A stretch of DNA of 64,000 nucleotides from NCBI GenBank assembly GCA_964408085.1, contig CAYOYB010000004.1:62001-126000 (forward strand). Direction: 5' to 3'. Positions 25,448 to 33,347 of the stretch are shown piece by piece (within the stretch, counting starts at the first letter, position 1; every line of letters begins with the position of its first letter). A program made the translations under genes and the position numbers. Under the pieces are notes generated by a model. That model was not told the DNA's origin and ran no database searches. It saw only the letters and a program-made list of their open reading frames with translations. Source of the DNA: CAJLIR01 sp964408085. GTDB taxonomy: Bacteria; Bacillota_I; Bacilli_A; RF39; UBA660.

Positions 25448-26366
25448 CAATACCACCTACCTTAATAACCATCTTCGTTAAATGATAATACATTTCCGTC
25501 ATATAATCATACATATATACTCTTGTAGGTATTTTAAATTGATCTGTATTATACTGATAATCAAAAAAACTAGGTACTCTATATTTATAAGCAACATCAG
25601 TTTCTGAATATGTATCATTACCTAAATACATAATTACTGTTAACATTTTAGTATATAAATTTATATCATCTTCAATGCTTTTATCATAACTTTTTAAAAT
25701 AAGTATTACATTGTACATATTTAATTTAAATGGCAAAGATTTATCCAATATATATATATCATGTAAATTACAATCTTTTAATCCATCATACTTTAATAAT
25801 GGCATATTTTTATAATTATCAAAAGTTGTATCAAAATAATTAATAATTGCATGATAATCATCATCATTAAATATACCCTGATTATTTTTTATAATATTTA
25901 TATTATCCTCAATATTATCAATGGTTTTCTTTAACTCTATTATATAATTACTGTCAAAATCATATTCATACCTTTTGTTTAAATAAATGATATGATTAAT
26001 ATTTAAAATAACTAAAAAACCGCCCAAAATAATTATTAAGATAGTTATTAATTTTGAAAATATCTTTTTAACATTGTTTGTATTATTATAATCAGAATAC
26101 TTAATAGTATCATGTACATAATCATTCATATCAGTTATTTTGATAATTTCATCTTCAATCATTCTACCTTTTAAAATTTCCAATATTGACACATCTAACT
26201 CTTTTGATAATATTTCAAGTATTGAAACATCGGGGCAGCCTAAACCTCGCTCCCATTTAGAAACGGCTTTATCAGTCACACCTAATTTTAAAGCCAAATC
26301 TTTTTGGGTTAAACCTTTTTCTTTCCTTTTTATAGCTATAAAATTACCTATTTTATCATAATTCAT
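25440..26366 (-). CDS. XRE-type HTH regulator with a transmembrane segment
   Basis: A 308-aa protein. Residues 1-65 are a clear XRE helix-turn-helix (AIKRKEKGLTQKDLALKLGV, then VSKWERGLGCPDVSILEILS). A linker of about 45 residues leads to one membrane helix (about 100-120, LITILIIILGGFLVILNINH) and a C-terminal domain of about 180 residues, predicted outside. This is the plan of a one-component membrane regulator. The start at 26366 has AAGGAG upstream and begins directly at the HTH; the longer ORF to 26420 has no support. It heads a two-gene unit with the membrane protein downstream. Confidence 0.75.
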   Translation of the reverse strand: MNYDKIGNFIAIKRKEKGLTQKDLALKLGVTDKAVSKWERGLGCPDVSILEILSKELDVSILEILKGRMIEDEIIKITDMNDYVHDTIKYSDYNNTNNVKKIFSKLITILIIILGGFLVILNINHIIYLNKRYEYDFDSNYIIELKKTIDNIEDNINIIKNNQGIFNDDDYHAIINYFDTTFDNYKNMPLLKYDGLKDCNLHDIYILDKSLPFKLNMYNVILILKSYDKSIEDDINLYTKMLTVIMYLGNDTYSETDVAYKYRVPSFFDYQYNTDQFKIPTRVYMYDYMTEMYYHLTKMVIKVGGIDE

Positions 26367-26460
26367 GATTTCACTCCTTACCCTAAAATTAGTATAACAA
26401 TAAAAATATTTTTTTAGCAACCGACTAAACGTAGATACTTAACTTTTAATCAATATTAAT

Positions 26461-26484
26461 AAAAAAAGCTACTTTTAAAGCAGC
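26461..26484 (-). terminator. Terminator of the 75-aa gene
   Basis: GCTGCTTT pairs with AAAGTAGC (one G-U) on the minus strand, followed by a T run, six bases after the stop codon at 26490. Confidence 0.7.
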
Positions 26485-26489
26485 ATATT

Positions 26490-26717
26490 TTATTTATCAT
26501 CTTTTTGAAATTCTATCCTTCGTATTAATTTGCTATTAGCTATATCTAAATCTAAAAAATCATTTTCTAAATTATTATTTAATATTTCTAATAACTCACT
26601 TATCTTTTGTGATATTTCGTTAGGAAGATCACAACTATAATTATAATATATAAGACTTATAATATTATATATTGTTAAAACGTTTTCATTTATTTCAATA
26701 TCTTTAGTTATCTTCAT
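26490..26717 (-). CDS. Hypothetical protein, 75 aa
   Basis: A small soluble protein, MKITKDIEINENVLTIYNII at its start, mostly predicted helix with alternating Leu/Ile and acidic residues that could form a short coiled coil. AAAGGATAAATAAA precedes the ATG and a terminator follows directly, which supports a real monocistronic gene. No family recognised. Confidence 0.5.
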   Translation of the reverse strand: MKITKDIEINENVLTIYNIISLIYYNYSCDLPNEISQKISELLEILNNNLENDFLDLDIANSKLIRRIEFQKDDK

Positions 26718-26894
26718 TTTATTTATCCTTTCATATATATATTGATATATTTAAAAAATTCTAATCGTAGGTTTTATAAATTTATATCTTCTATATCATA
26801 TATTATAACATAAAATAGCAAAAATGTATAACTGATAGTAGCAAATAGCTAATATTATTCCTATTTGATGTAAAAATTAATATAGGTGATATAT

Positions 26895-27341
26895 ATGATA
26901 AGTTTTAAAAGACTAAGAAATATTAGAGAAGATAATGATATGAAACAAGAAACAATTGCTAATATATTAGGAGTAAATCGTTCTACTTACTCATTATGGG
27001 AATTAGAAGTTAATATTATGCCTTTAGATAAATTATGTAAATTTGCAGCCTATTTTAATACTAGTATTGATTACGTATTAGGATTAACAAATGATAAAAC
27101 TAATAATAGAGTTATTAAAAATTTTAATACTAAAATTCTAGGCGATAATCTAAAATATTTAAGAATAAAAAATAATTTATCACAAGATAATGTAGCAAAG
27201 GTATTAAATGTAACACAAGCTTGTATTGTTAGATATGAAAAAGGATTAATTTGTATTTCTATTGCTAACTTATATAAATATTCTAAATTATTTAAAGTTT
27301 CAATGAATGATTTATGTAATGAAATGAAAAATAAAAACTAG
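26895..27341 (+). CDS. Tandem double XRE helix-turn-helix regulator
   Basis: A 148-aa protein made of two XRE HTH domains: residues about 4-65 (LRNIREDNDMKQETIANILG, then YSLWELEVNIMPLDKLCKFA) and about 82-143 (LKYLRIKNNLSQDNVAKVLN, then IVRYEKGLICISIANLYKYS). Each has the usual five helices. A two-headed repressor of this kind could bridge two half sites. The ATG at 26895 follows AGGTGATATAT; the GTG at 26886 is less likely. It ends at a palindromic terminator that overlaps its TAG stop. Confidence 0.8.
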   Translation: MISFKRLRNIREDNDMKQETIANILGVNRSTYSLWELEVNIMPLDKLCKFAAYFNTSIDYVLGLTNDKTNNRVIKNFNTKILGDNLKYLRIKNNLSQDNVAKVLNVTQACIVRYEKGLICISIANLYKYSKLFKVSMNDLCNEMKNKN

Positions 27342-27356
27342 CATGCTAGTTTTTTA
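27334..27356 (+). terminator. Terminator of the double-HTH gene
   Basis: AAAACTAG pairs with CTAGTTTT around CATG, followed by further T residues. The stop codon lies in the stem. Confidence 0.75.
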
Positions 27357-27614
27357 TTTTCGATTAATATTTTTAGAATAACCTTTACCTAGTAAATCTA
27401 TTTCAGTTAATGGTTGCGATTCTACTATGCAATTATTTAGAAGAATAATAAATGGTTATAGTGGTTCTAATACTTCTTTTAGTAGATATTTTTAAAATTC
27501 TCCTATATTACGACCTAACCTAGCAACTTCATAATTTAAAAGAAAATCTTCTCTCTTATCTGTTCTATTTTTAATAACAAATGTCCACACCTCATACAAC
27601 ATATGTATTGACAT
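27354..27614 (-). pseudogene. Decayed gene remnant with two in-frame TAA codons
   Basis: On the minus strand one frame reads from MSIHMLYEVWTFVIKNR through NYEVARLGRNIGEF, a TAA, KYLLKEVLEPL, a second TAA and then PFIILLNNCIVESQP ... GKGYSKNINRK before its final stop. The protein-like composition on both sides of the stops suggests a recently inactivated gene. I do not recognise the family. The rest of the 27.34-27.78 kb gap holds nothing else I can support. Confidence 0.4.
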
Positions 27615-27775
27615 GTATAAATTTTTCAATTATTGTTTCCAAATAATATAATCTCTTATTGTGTTATACTTGTCTAATTTTTATTTATTTTCTTGGATTA
27701 TATAAAAATTCAACATTTGTAAGAAATATTTTAATTTTTTTAGAAATAACAATTATAGTCTCATTTTATCCAAAT

Positions 27776-28237
27776 TTAAATATCTTTACTTTTTGTTTTA
27801 ACTTTATTTTCATCTGACTCTCTTTTTAATTTAATTAATTCATCTTTCGATAAAGATGTAAGACGTGAAACCAATTCTAATGCTATATTATCATCTAAAC
27901 CATAATTAACATATGCCCCTCTTAAATAAAAATTTGCCGCCCTAGTTCTATAATCTACATTATCATATTCTTCATGTAAATATGAAACTTCTTCTTCATA
28001 TTGTTTCCTAAGATCACTATGACATTTAATTAAACTTTCTATAGAATAATTTTGGGTGAACGAATTAAATTGACTTGTATTAAATGTCAAAGCAACATAT
28101 ATAAAAATATCATGTAATAAGTAGTTTGCAAGATTGTCTCCTTCTTGTATTCCAAAATTGTAACCTAACTCCCTCATTTTAGATATATACTTTTCAGCTT
28201 GTATCTTAGCTTCATCATGCGTCAATCTTTTAATCAT
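27776..28237 (-). CDS. Hypothetical protein, 153 aa
   Basis: A soluble, mostly helical, charged protein. It begins MIKRLTHDEAKIQAEKYI; the centre (NYSIESLIKCHSDLRKQYEE) is predicted helix and the tail is lysine-rich (KRESDENKVKTKSK). The ATG at 28237 lies nine bases after AAGGAGG; the longer ORF to 28258 is not supported. It lies between two decayed genes in a region that looks like an old insertion, but it is itself intact. No family recognised. Confidence 0.55.
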   Translation of the reverse strand: MIKRLTHDEAKIQAEKYISKMRELGYNFGIQEGDNLANYLLHDIFIYVALTFNTSQFNSFTQNYSIESLIKCHSDLRKQYEEEVSYLHEEYDNVDYRTRAANFYLRGAYVNYGLDDNIALELVSRLTSLSKDELIKLKRESDENKVKTKSKDI

Positions 28238-28319
28238 AAAAACATTCCTCCTTAACATTTATAATTAACTATTAATTACTATATATTGATAATAATTTCA
28301 CCATTTTATAGATAACAAT

Positions 28320-28802
28320 TTATAAATTATAATTTGTATCTTTAATTTTATATAATACCAATTCATATAAAATCTCTTTTGTTAAATCATCTTTAGTATA
28401 TTTTTTACCATTTTGAACATTTTCTATAGTAAAATCTACTTCTAATAATTTTTTTCTATAAAAATCATGTTTAGGATATACAGAAGCAGATGCCAATATC
28501 CACATAGAAATAATTTTATTTCTAACTTTAGTACTAAAATATTCCCCACAACTATCAAAATAATATAATGCTATATCTATATTTCTAATACACTCTTCTA
28601 AATGCATATTAGTTATGCCTTTTTCTTTTCTAATATCATTAAATTCCTTTTCTGATATATTAATTTTAATATATCAAATATTATATAAGGCTTCTCGAAT
28701 AGTTTTAAAATATCTTCAGAAGTTAAAGTATATATCGCGACTTTTGGCATATTCAGTTAATAACTCATTTTCACAATACAATTGTTCAACTAACATGTTC
28801 AT
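28320..28802 (-). pseudogene. Helical protein gene interrupted by two in-frame TGA codons
   Basis: The open part is 28320-28607 (95 aa from MHLEECIRNIDIALYYFDSC). The same frame continues upstream through NISEKEFNDIRKEKGITN, a TGA at 28676-28674, RYFKTIREALYNI, a second TGA at 28718-28716, and MNMLVEQLYCENELLTEYA starting at 28802. The ATG at 28607 has no ribosome binding site, so the whole is better read as one gene of about 160 codons with two TGAs. The rest of the genome uses TGG for Trp and TGA as a stop, so decay is the simplest reading. Family unknown. Confidence 0.5.
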
Positions 28803-28952
28803 TCTCTTATAAATAGACGATTTCTTAATACAAATTTTAACATATCTATTTTAACACCTTTTATCAAATACCACAATAAAATTAAGTATTAAATTTTATT
28901 ATACTAAAAATTTAAAATTATAAGATTATAATTGCCTTTTTTTGATTAAAAC

Positions 28953-28976
28953 AAAAAAATCTAGTTGCTCTAGATC
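28953..28976 (-). terminator. Terminator of the 82-aa gene
   Basis: ATCTAG pairs with CTAGAT around AGCAA on the minus strand, followed by seven T residues. It lies about 90 bp after the stop at 29065; nothing else is seen between 28.86 and 29.06 kb. Confidence 0.65.
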
Positions 28977-29064
28977 TTATATTAACGATAACTAAAAAAA
29001 CATTTCATAAGTCATAGTAAAAAGTGCTTTCCAAACTCTTTGCTACTACTTACCTTTCGTTTTC

Positions 29065-29313
29065 TTATTTCTTTTTTCCACCCATTGACTCTTTTAAAAC
29101 AAAACCTGCTGCTACATAATCGTCATCCAAAACAGCATTAATTTTAGCAATTGTTTCCTCTCTTACATCACAATAATCAAGCATTTCTAATTGTGTAGAA
29201 AGTTCTATTGCCCAACTAAGATTTTGTAAATACTTTTCTCTCTTTTCCTTTGGAACGCTATCCATTACAAGGGAATTTCTGTTAATTTTTGACAAGTAAT
29301 GTTCTTCATTCAT
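29065..29313 (-). CDS. Hypothetical protein, 82 aa
   Basis: A small soluble protein beginning MNEEHYLSKINRNSLVMDSV and ending in SMGGKKK. It has a helical middle (REKYLQNLSWAIELSTQLE). GAAGGAATTTAACA precedes the ATG. It follows the MazG-like and Nudix genes on the same strand and could belong to the same accessory cluster. No family recognised. Confidence 0.55.
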   Translation of the reverse strand: MNEEHYLSKINRNSLVMDSVPKEKREKYLQNLSWAIELSTQLEMLDYCDVREETIAKINAVLDDDYVAAGFVLKESMGGKKK

Positions 29314-29430
29314 TGTTAAATTCCTTCTTTCTTTTCTATCTTAAATTATAAAATATATCAGAACTTTAATAAACTATAGTAATGTTAATTATAAGCAAAA
29401 ACTTAAATAAGTTCCCAGTTCTTGATTTTC

Positions 29431-29769
29431 CTATTTTTTCCCTTTTATAACCTTTTCTAATAACAATCTTTTATCAAAGCCACCATTTTTTTGTTTCTTT
29501 CGATCAGCTTCGACAATAATGTCTTCTAAACTAAAACCACTGAATTCAGCCATAGCTCTAATTAATTCTAGTTTATCAGCTAATTCTTTTTTTCTTTTTT
29601 CTAATGATTCAGCAGTTTTTACCTCTTCTAGTTCTTCTTGGTCCTTTTTTAATAAATATTCCCAATATTCTTCTGGATTTAAAACTCTTGTAAAAGGTTC
29701 TTCTCCATTAGCTCTACAAATATCAGGAATTTTATCACGAACTAATTTATTATAATATACTTTTTCCAT
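29431..29769 (-). CDS. MazG-like nucleotide pyrophosphohydrolase
   Basis: A 112-aa all-alpha NTP pyrophosphohydrolase-type protein. The opening VYYNKLVRDKIPDIC is the hallmark of the phosphoribosyl-ATP pyrophosphohydrolase-like/MazG branch. KDQEELEEVKTAES and KELADKLELIRAMAEFSGF carry the EExxE and ExxD-like metal ligands. It probably cleans the nucleotide pool. AGAGGTGTGTA lies upstream of the ATG. The neighbouring Nudix hydrolase gene is about 100 bp upstream on the same strand, with a related likely role. Confidence 0.82.
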   Translation of the reverse strand: MEKVYYNKLVRDKIPDICRANGEEPFTRVLNPEEYWEYLLKKDQEELEEVKTAESLEKRKKELADKLELIRAMAEFSGFSLEDIIVEADRKKQKNGGFDKRLLLEKVIKGKK

Positions 29770-29791
29770 TACACACCTCTTATATATTAAG

Positions 29792-29819
29792 ACTCCAAAA
29801 ATTTGAAGTTTATCTACAT
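29792..29819. repeat. Direct repeat copy A, matching the tRNA-Trp 3' flank
   Basis: 28 bp identical except for one base to 30495-30522. Both can form the hairpin ACTCCAAA/TTTGGAGT (imperfect here). The two copies flank the Nudix gene, 675 bp apart inside. They may be duplicated terminators or the ends of a small insertion next to tRNA-Trp. Confidence 0.6.
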
Positions 29820-29869
29820 ACGATACTTAAATAATATAGATTTCAAATTTTTACTTCTACTAATCTTTC

Positions 29870-30448
29870 TTATCTATTTTTTGAATTTAGAATATAAGAT
29901 AGAAGCATTCCAACTGTCCTATCTTCATGTATTTCATTCTCCTGACACATTCTAATAACTTCATCAAATTCAAACCATGTATAACCATTTATGACCTCAT
30001 CTTCTTCCAATTTAGGACCAGTTTCAGACTTAATGTATTCTTTTATTTCAAAATAATATAAATCCCAAATTACACCAGCACCATCCTTTGAAACTTTTAA
30101 AAGTTTTGGATGAGATATTATCAAGCCAACTTCTTCCAATACTTCTTTTGGAACAGTTTTCAAAACACTATCCATTACTGTATTATTTTTTAAAGCTAAT
30201 TTATAATCATTAAGAGATTCAAAAACCTTTCCACCAGGTAATCTATAATCCCAACCATTTAATTCATAACGAAATTCTTTTGAAAGTAATATTTGGCTTT
30301 TTTCATTTACAATTAAAGCTCTAATTCCTGGTGGACGTCTAACCATATTTCGCCTTATACATTTTACTTGACTATCAATTGTAAATTCCTCTTCTGTTTC
30401 CAAAAATTCAAAAAAACCATTATCAAAGAGAGTTTTTTCTGTTTTCAA
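29870..30448 (-). CDS. Nudix hydrolase
   Basis: A 192-aa protein with a Nudix fold: GIRALIVNEKSQILLSKEF (strand region), YRLPGGKVFES (start of the Nudix box) and VPKEVLEEVGLI (its REUXEEXGU half). About 20 residues are inserted between the two halves of the box, which is unusual but keeps the metal-binding Glu residues. Nudix enzymes cleave nucleoside diphosphates linked to other groups; the substrate here is unknown. It sits between the tRNA-Trp gene and the MazG-like gene and is flanked by a 28-bp direct repeat. Confidence 0.8.
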   Translation of the reverse strand: MKTEKTLFDNGFFEFLETEEEFTIDSQVKCIRRNMVRRPPGIRALIVNEKSQILLSKEFRYELNGWDYRLPGGKVFESLNDYKLALKNNTVMDSVLKTVPKEVLEEVGLIISHPKLLKVSKDGAGVIWDLYYFEIKEYIKSETGPKLEEDEVINGYTWFEFDEVIRMCQENEIHEDRTVGMLLSYILNSKNR

Positions 30449-30487
30449 CTTATCACTTCCCTAATCAAGATTTTAAACAAAATAATT

Positions 30488-30512
30488 TATTAAAACTCCA
30501 AAAATTTGGAGT
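30488..30512 (-). terminator. Terminator after tRNA-Trp
   Basis: ACTCCAAA pairs perfectly with TTTGGAGT on the minus strand and is followed by TTTAAT. It lies 12 bp beyond the CCA end of tRNA-Trp. Confidence 0.65.
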
Positions 30513-30522
30513 TTATCTACAT
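30495..30522. repeat. Direct repeat copy B, directly 3' of tRNA-Trp
   Basis: 28 bp matching 29792-29819 with one mismatch. It begins one base beyond the CCA end of tRNA-Trp and includes its terminator hairpin. Confidence 0.6.
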
Positions 30523-30523
30523 C

Positions 30524-30597
30524 TGGCAGGGGTGGCAGGAGTTGAACCCACATGAACGGTTTTGGAGACCGTCATTCTACCATTGAATTACACCCCT
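30524..30597 (-). tRNA. tRNA-Trp (anticodon CCA)
   Basis: A 74-nt cloverleaf on the minus strand: acceptor AGGGGTG/CACCCCT, D arm GTAATTCAATGGTAGAAT, anticodon loop CTCCAAA (CCA), T arm GTGGGTTCAACTCC, discriminator G and encoded CCA. The CCA anticodon reads only TGG, consistent with the standard code and TGA as a stop codon. Confidence 0.97.
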
Positions 30598-30732
30598 AAT
30601 ACATTCACTAAATATTTATTTATGAATAAAATATAGAGAAAAATATTAACATAGATATTGTAACATTGTTATTTTATTTTTGCAAGTACTTTAATAATTT
30701 TTCAACATTATTAATAGAGGGGAAGATAACAC

Positions 30733-31158
30733 ATGATTGTAAAATATACAACTAAAGAAAGAGATTTATTAGCAAGATTAATGCGAGCTGAAGCAGTTGG
30801 CGAAGGTAACTTGGGTATGCTAATGGTAGGAAATGTTGGTGTTAATAGAACCATTGCCAGTTGTTTAACATTTAACAACATAAGAACTATATCAGAAATG
30901 ATTTATCAAAATCCAGGTGGATTTTCTGGAATAAATAGTCCATTATTTTTTAGTAATCCAACAACACAACAACAAAATTTAGCTGATAGAGTATTAAAAG
31001 GTGAATACTATTATCCAGCTACTAATGCTTTATGGTTTTATGCGCCAAAAACTAACGAAAATTGTAAAAATATTTGGTGGGACCAAGCTTTTGCAGGAAG
31101 ATACAAAAACCATTGCTTTTATGAACCATCTGAAGGAGTATGCGTAGAGATACATTAA
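30733..31158 (+). CDS. Spore cortex-lytic enzyme-like cell wall hydrolase (SleB/CwlJ domain)
   Basis: A 141-aa Hydrolase_2 domain protein. RDLLARLMRAEAVGEGNLGM near residue 10 carries the catalytic Glu of SleB/CwlJ-type cortex lytic enzymes. VGNVGVNRT, GGFSGINSPLFF and NALWFYAP follow in the usual order. It lacks a signal peptide and peptidoglycan-binding domain, so it resembles CwlJ more than SleB. The probable role is cortex degradation in germination, or cell wall turnover. AGAGGGGAAGATAACAC precedes the ATG. It converges with the LysM amidase remnant. Confidence 0.85.
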   Translation: MIVKYTTKERDLLARLMRAEAVGEGNLGMLMVGNVGVNRTIASCLTFNNIRTISEMIYQNPGGFSGINSPLFFSNPTTQQQNLADRVLKGEYYYPATNALWFYAPKTNENCKNIWWDQAFAGRYKNHCFYEPSEGVCVEIH

Positions 31159-31215
31159 AAAAACAGTTTTAATATATTCAGATTAATATATCTAAATATA
31201 TCTAACTGTTTTTTT
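31157..31215. terminator. Bidirectional terminator with a long stem
   Basis: AAAAAAACAGTT pairs with AACTGTTTTTTT, enclosing a second AT-rich helix (ATATA repeats). It serves the SleB-like gene and the convergent amidase gene. Confidence 0.7.
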
Positions 31216-32362
31216 ATTTACTAAGTGGAATTCTTAGTGTTTGACCTATACTTAACAAATTACTTTTCAAATTATTATAATTCATTAATTCTTGAGCAGT
31301 ATAACCATATCTTCTTCCTATTGAATATAAATTATCTCCTGATTTAACTGTGTATTCAATATAATTTGCTTGATTATTACCAGTATTTGTTGGTATCTTT
31401 AAAGTTTGACCTATATTTAATAAAGTACTAGTTAAGTTATTATAATCCATTAATTGTTGCGTAGACACACCATATTGTCTTCCAATCGAATATAAACTAT
31501 CACCTGGTTTAACAGTATAATTTATATAATTAACTTGTTCTACATTTGAGGAACTATTAGGTATTTTTATAATCTGACCTATACTTAATAGAGTACTATC
31601 TAAATTATTATAATCAAGTAAGTCTTGTATTGTAAAACCATATTTTTGACCAATTGAATATAGACTATCGCCACTTTTAACAACATATTCTGTATAATTA
31701 CCAGTAGGCACTTGCTCAGTCGATGCTATTGGTATTCTTAGTGTTTGACCAATTTGTAATATATCACTAGTTAAATTATTATAATTTTTAAGTTCTTGTA
31801 CAGTTAAATCATTTTTTTGCGCTATGCTATATAAACTATCTCCTGCTTTAACAGTATAATTTATATAATTCTTTGGTTCAGTATCTGTACTAGACATTCC
31901 TGGAATTTTTAATCGTTGACCTATACTTAATGTATTATTAGTTAAGTTATTAGCATTTTTTAATTCATCAACAGTAATATCATATTTTTTAGCTATACTC
32001 CAAAGACTATCACCACTTTTAACCGTATAATAATCTGAAGAACTTGGGTTTTTAATGTTTTTGTATTCTAATATAGCATCAACTACTGCTTGAGCATATT
32101 TTTTATAATCATTTTTTAGTTGATTAACATCATCGCCTGTACTATCAAGAAAACCATACTCAACTAAAACGGGTTCAGTTACACCAGTATTACGATGAAT
32201 AAAATAATAATCCTTTGATGTATCTGATGGTAATCTTCTTTGATAAGATTTACGTATATTTTGACCAGATTTTTCTAATTCATCTAAAATTAAATCTGCA
32301 AGTTCATTTGTATTTCGAAGTGCATAAACTACTTCAGCACCATCACCACCTCGTGGGTTCAT
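31214..32362 (-). CDS. LysM amidase, C-terminal part (gene split by the 15.4-kb element)
   Basis: This is the 3' part of an N-acetylmuramoyl-L-alanine amidase (Amidase_3 family). The first five residues (MNPRG) come from the element; genuine sequence starts at GDGAEVVYALRNTNELADLI. It holds the second half of the catalytic domain with the catalytic Glu in PVLVEYGFLDS, then five LysM repeats (each xxYTVKSGDSLYSIxxKY ... LxIGQTLKIP) for peptidoglycan binding. The first half of the domain, with the zinc-binding His residues, is at 47762-48020. Apart they cannot form the zinc site. Joined they give about 465 aa. No signal peptide, as in mother-cell or phage-type lysins. Confidence 0.85.
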   Translation of the reverse strand: MNPRGGDGAEVVYALRNTNELADLILDELEKSGQNIRKSYQRRLPSDTSKDYYFIHRNTGVTEPVLVEYGFLDSTGDDVNQLKNDYKKYAQAVVDAILEYKNIKNPSSSDYYTVKSGDSLWSIAKKYDITVDELKNANNLTNNTLSIGQRLKIPGMSSTDTEPKNYINYTVKAGDSLYSIAQKNDLTVQELKNYNNLTSDILQIGQTLRIPIASTEQVPTGNYTEYVVKSGDSLYSIGQKYGFTIQDLLDYNNLDSTLLSIGQIIKIPNSSSNVEQVNYINYTVKPGDSLYSIGRQYGVSTQQLMDYNNLTSTLLNIGQTLKIPTNTGNNQANYIEYTVKSGDNLYSIGRRYGYTAQELMNYNNLKSNLLSIGQTLRIPLSK

Positions 32363-32373
32363 TTACCATTGTT
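32347..32373. other. Element end, attachment site (attL)
   Basis: The core CACCTC (GAGGTG on the amidase strand) at 32347-32352 is followed, after four bases, by the arm GTTCATTTACCATTGTT (32357-32373). The same core and the inverted arm occur at 47735-47761. Left of the core is amidase coding sequence, right of it element DNA. Confidence 0.8.
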
Positions 32374-32429
32374 CATTATTTACTTTTGTTCCACATATGT
32401 TTATTTTGCGGTTCAAAAGTAAAATAACT

Positions 32430-33320
32430 TTAATTTTCTTTCACTTTATATTTTTCTAAAAGTTCTTCTCTATGTGAATAAATTTGATTAAGTGATAATT
32501 TAGCAAGCAAATCATTCAATTTTATAACTTCTTCATCATCAATTGTAACAACATCTTTATCTGGATATTCTTCTTGTTTGGAAATCATTATTGCCAAAGA
32601 TGGAGAAATTGGGTAATATAGTTCTAATTTATCCGGTATGCCATCGAAATCACCATGAAAATTAATTGCTGGCTGATCTGAAGTAATAAAATTATCATTT
32701 TTACTTTTTAATAAACAAACTTGATAATTTTTTTCATATAAATATAAGCCTATCTTAAATGCTATACTATGGCGAATTAAAATCCATACATTTTCCCCTC
32801 TAATATCAGGATCTTTTAATTTTAAACACATATTTTTAGTATTTTCTTTTATTTTTTTCGTTCGACAATATTGTTCAGCAATTGCATGAAAGAATTGTAT
32901 AGAATTACTTTTTTCTTCTAAAAAAGAAAAATCTTTTTTATATAAAAAATCTAACATTGGATTTAATCTATCTTCTACTATACAATTAAAAAATGACTCT
33001 TCACTTTGTTTAGCAAAATCTATTATTTCATCTCGTTTTACACAACTTTTATAATTATATGCTTCTTTTAATTTCTCGTTAAACTGTTGATATAAAAGCA
33101 TTAGCTTTTCGCAACCATTTTCTGCAAAATACTTTCCAATTTCAATTTCTTTATCTGTACATGGTATAAACTTATAAAAATTATTTTCTTGACCAATATT
33201 CATTATATTTGTTTTAAATATTTTCTTCTTTTCTCTAAGACAATATATCATTTCTTTAGTAGACCATTTTCTTAAATACTTTCTATAAACATAATGTGGA
33301 TGTTTTGTAATACTTGTCAC
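32430..33320 (-). CDS. DUF4238 protein
   Basis: A 296-aa soluble protein. The opening KHPHYVYRKYLRKWS, the central NSIQFFHAIAEQYCRTK and the late stretch NFITSDQPAINFHGDF ... LELYYPISPSLAIMI are typical of DUF4238, a family often met in accessory and defence regions with no proven function. It starts at a GTG (33320) with AGGTGATTATCTA upstream. It lies between the left element end and the recombinase, directly downstream of the recombinase stop, and is probably expressed with it. Confidence 0.8.
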   Translation of the reverse strand: MTSITKHPHYVYRKYLRKWSTKEMIYCLREKKKIFKTNIMNIGQENNFYKFIPCTDKEIEIGKYFAENGCEKLMLLYQQFNEKLKEAYNYKSCVKRDEIIDFAKQSEESFFNCIVEDRLNPMLDFLYKKDFSFLEEKSNSIQFFHAIAEQYCRTKKIKENTKNMCLKLKDPDIRGENVWILIRHSIAFKIGLYLYEKNYQVCLLKSKNDNFITSDQPAINFHGDFDGIPDKLELYYPISPSLAIMISKQEEYPDKDVVTIDDEEVIKLNDLLAKLSLNQIYSHREELLEKYKVKEN

Positions 33321-33347
33321 TAGATAATCACCTATATATATTATACA

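Noticed and set aside
28320..28802. Genome-wide reassignment of TGA to Trp
   Set aside because: Intact genes use TGG for Trp, several end with TGA (the gerC-type gene and ogt), and the only tRNA-Trp seen has anticodon CCA.
31214..32362. An independent LysM protein starting at MNPRGG
   Set aside because: The first codons lie in the recombination arm, no ribosome binding site precedes them, and the sequence continues the amidase half found at 47762-48020.
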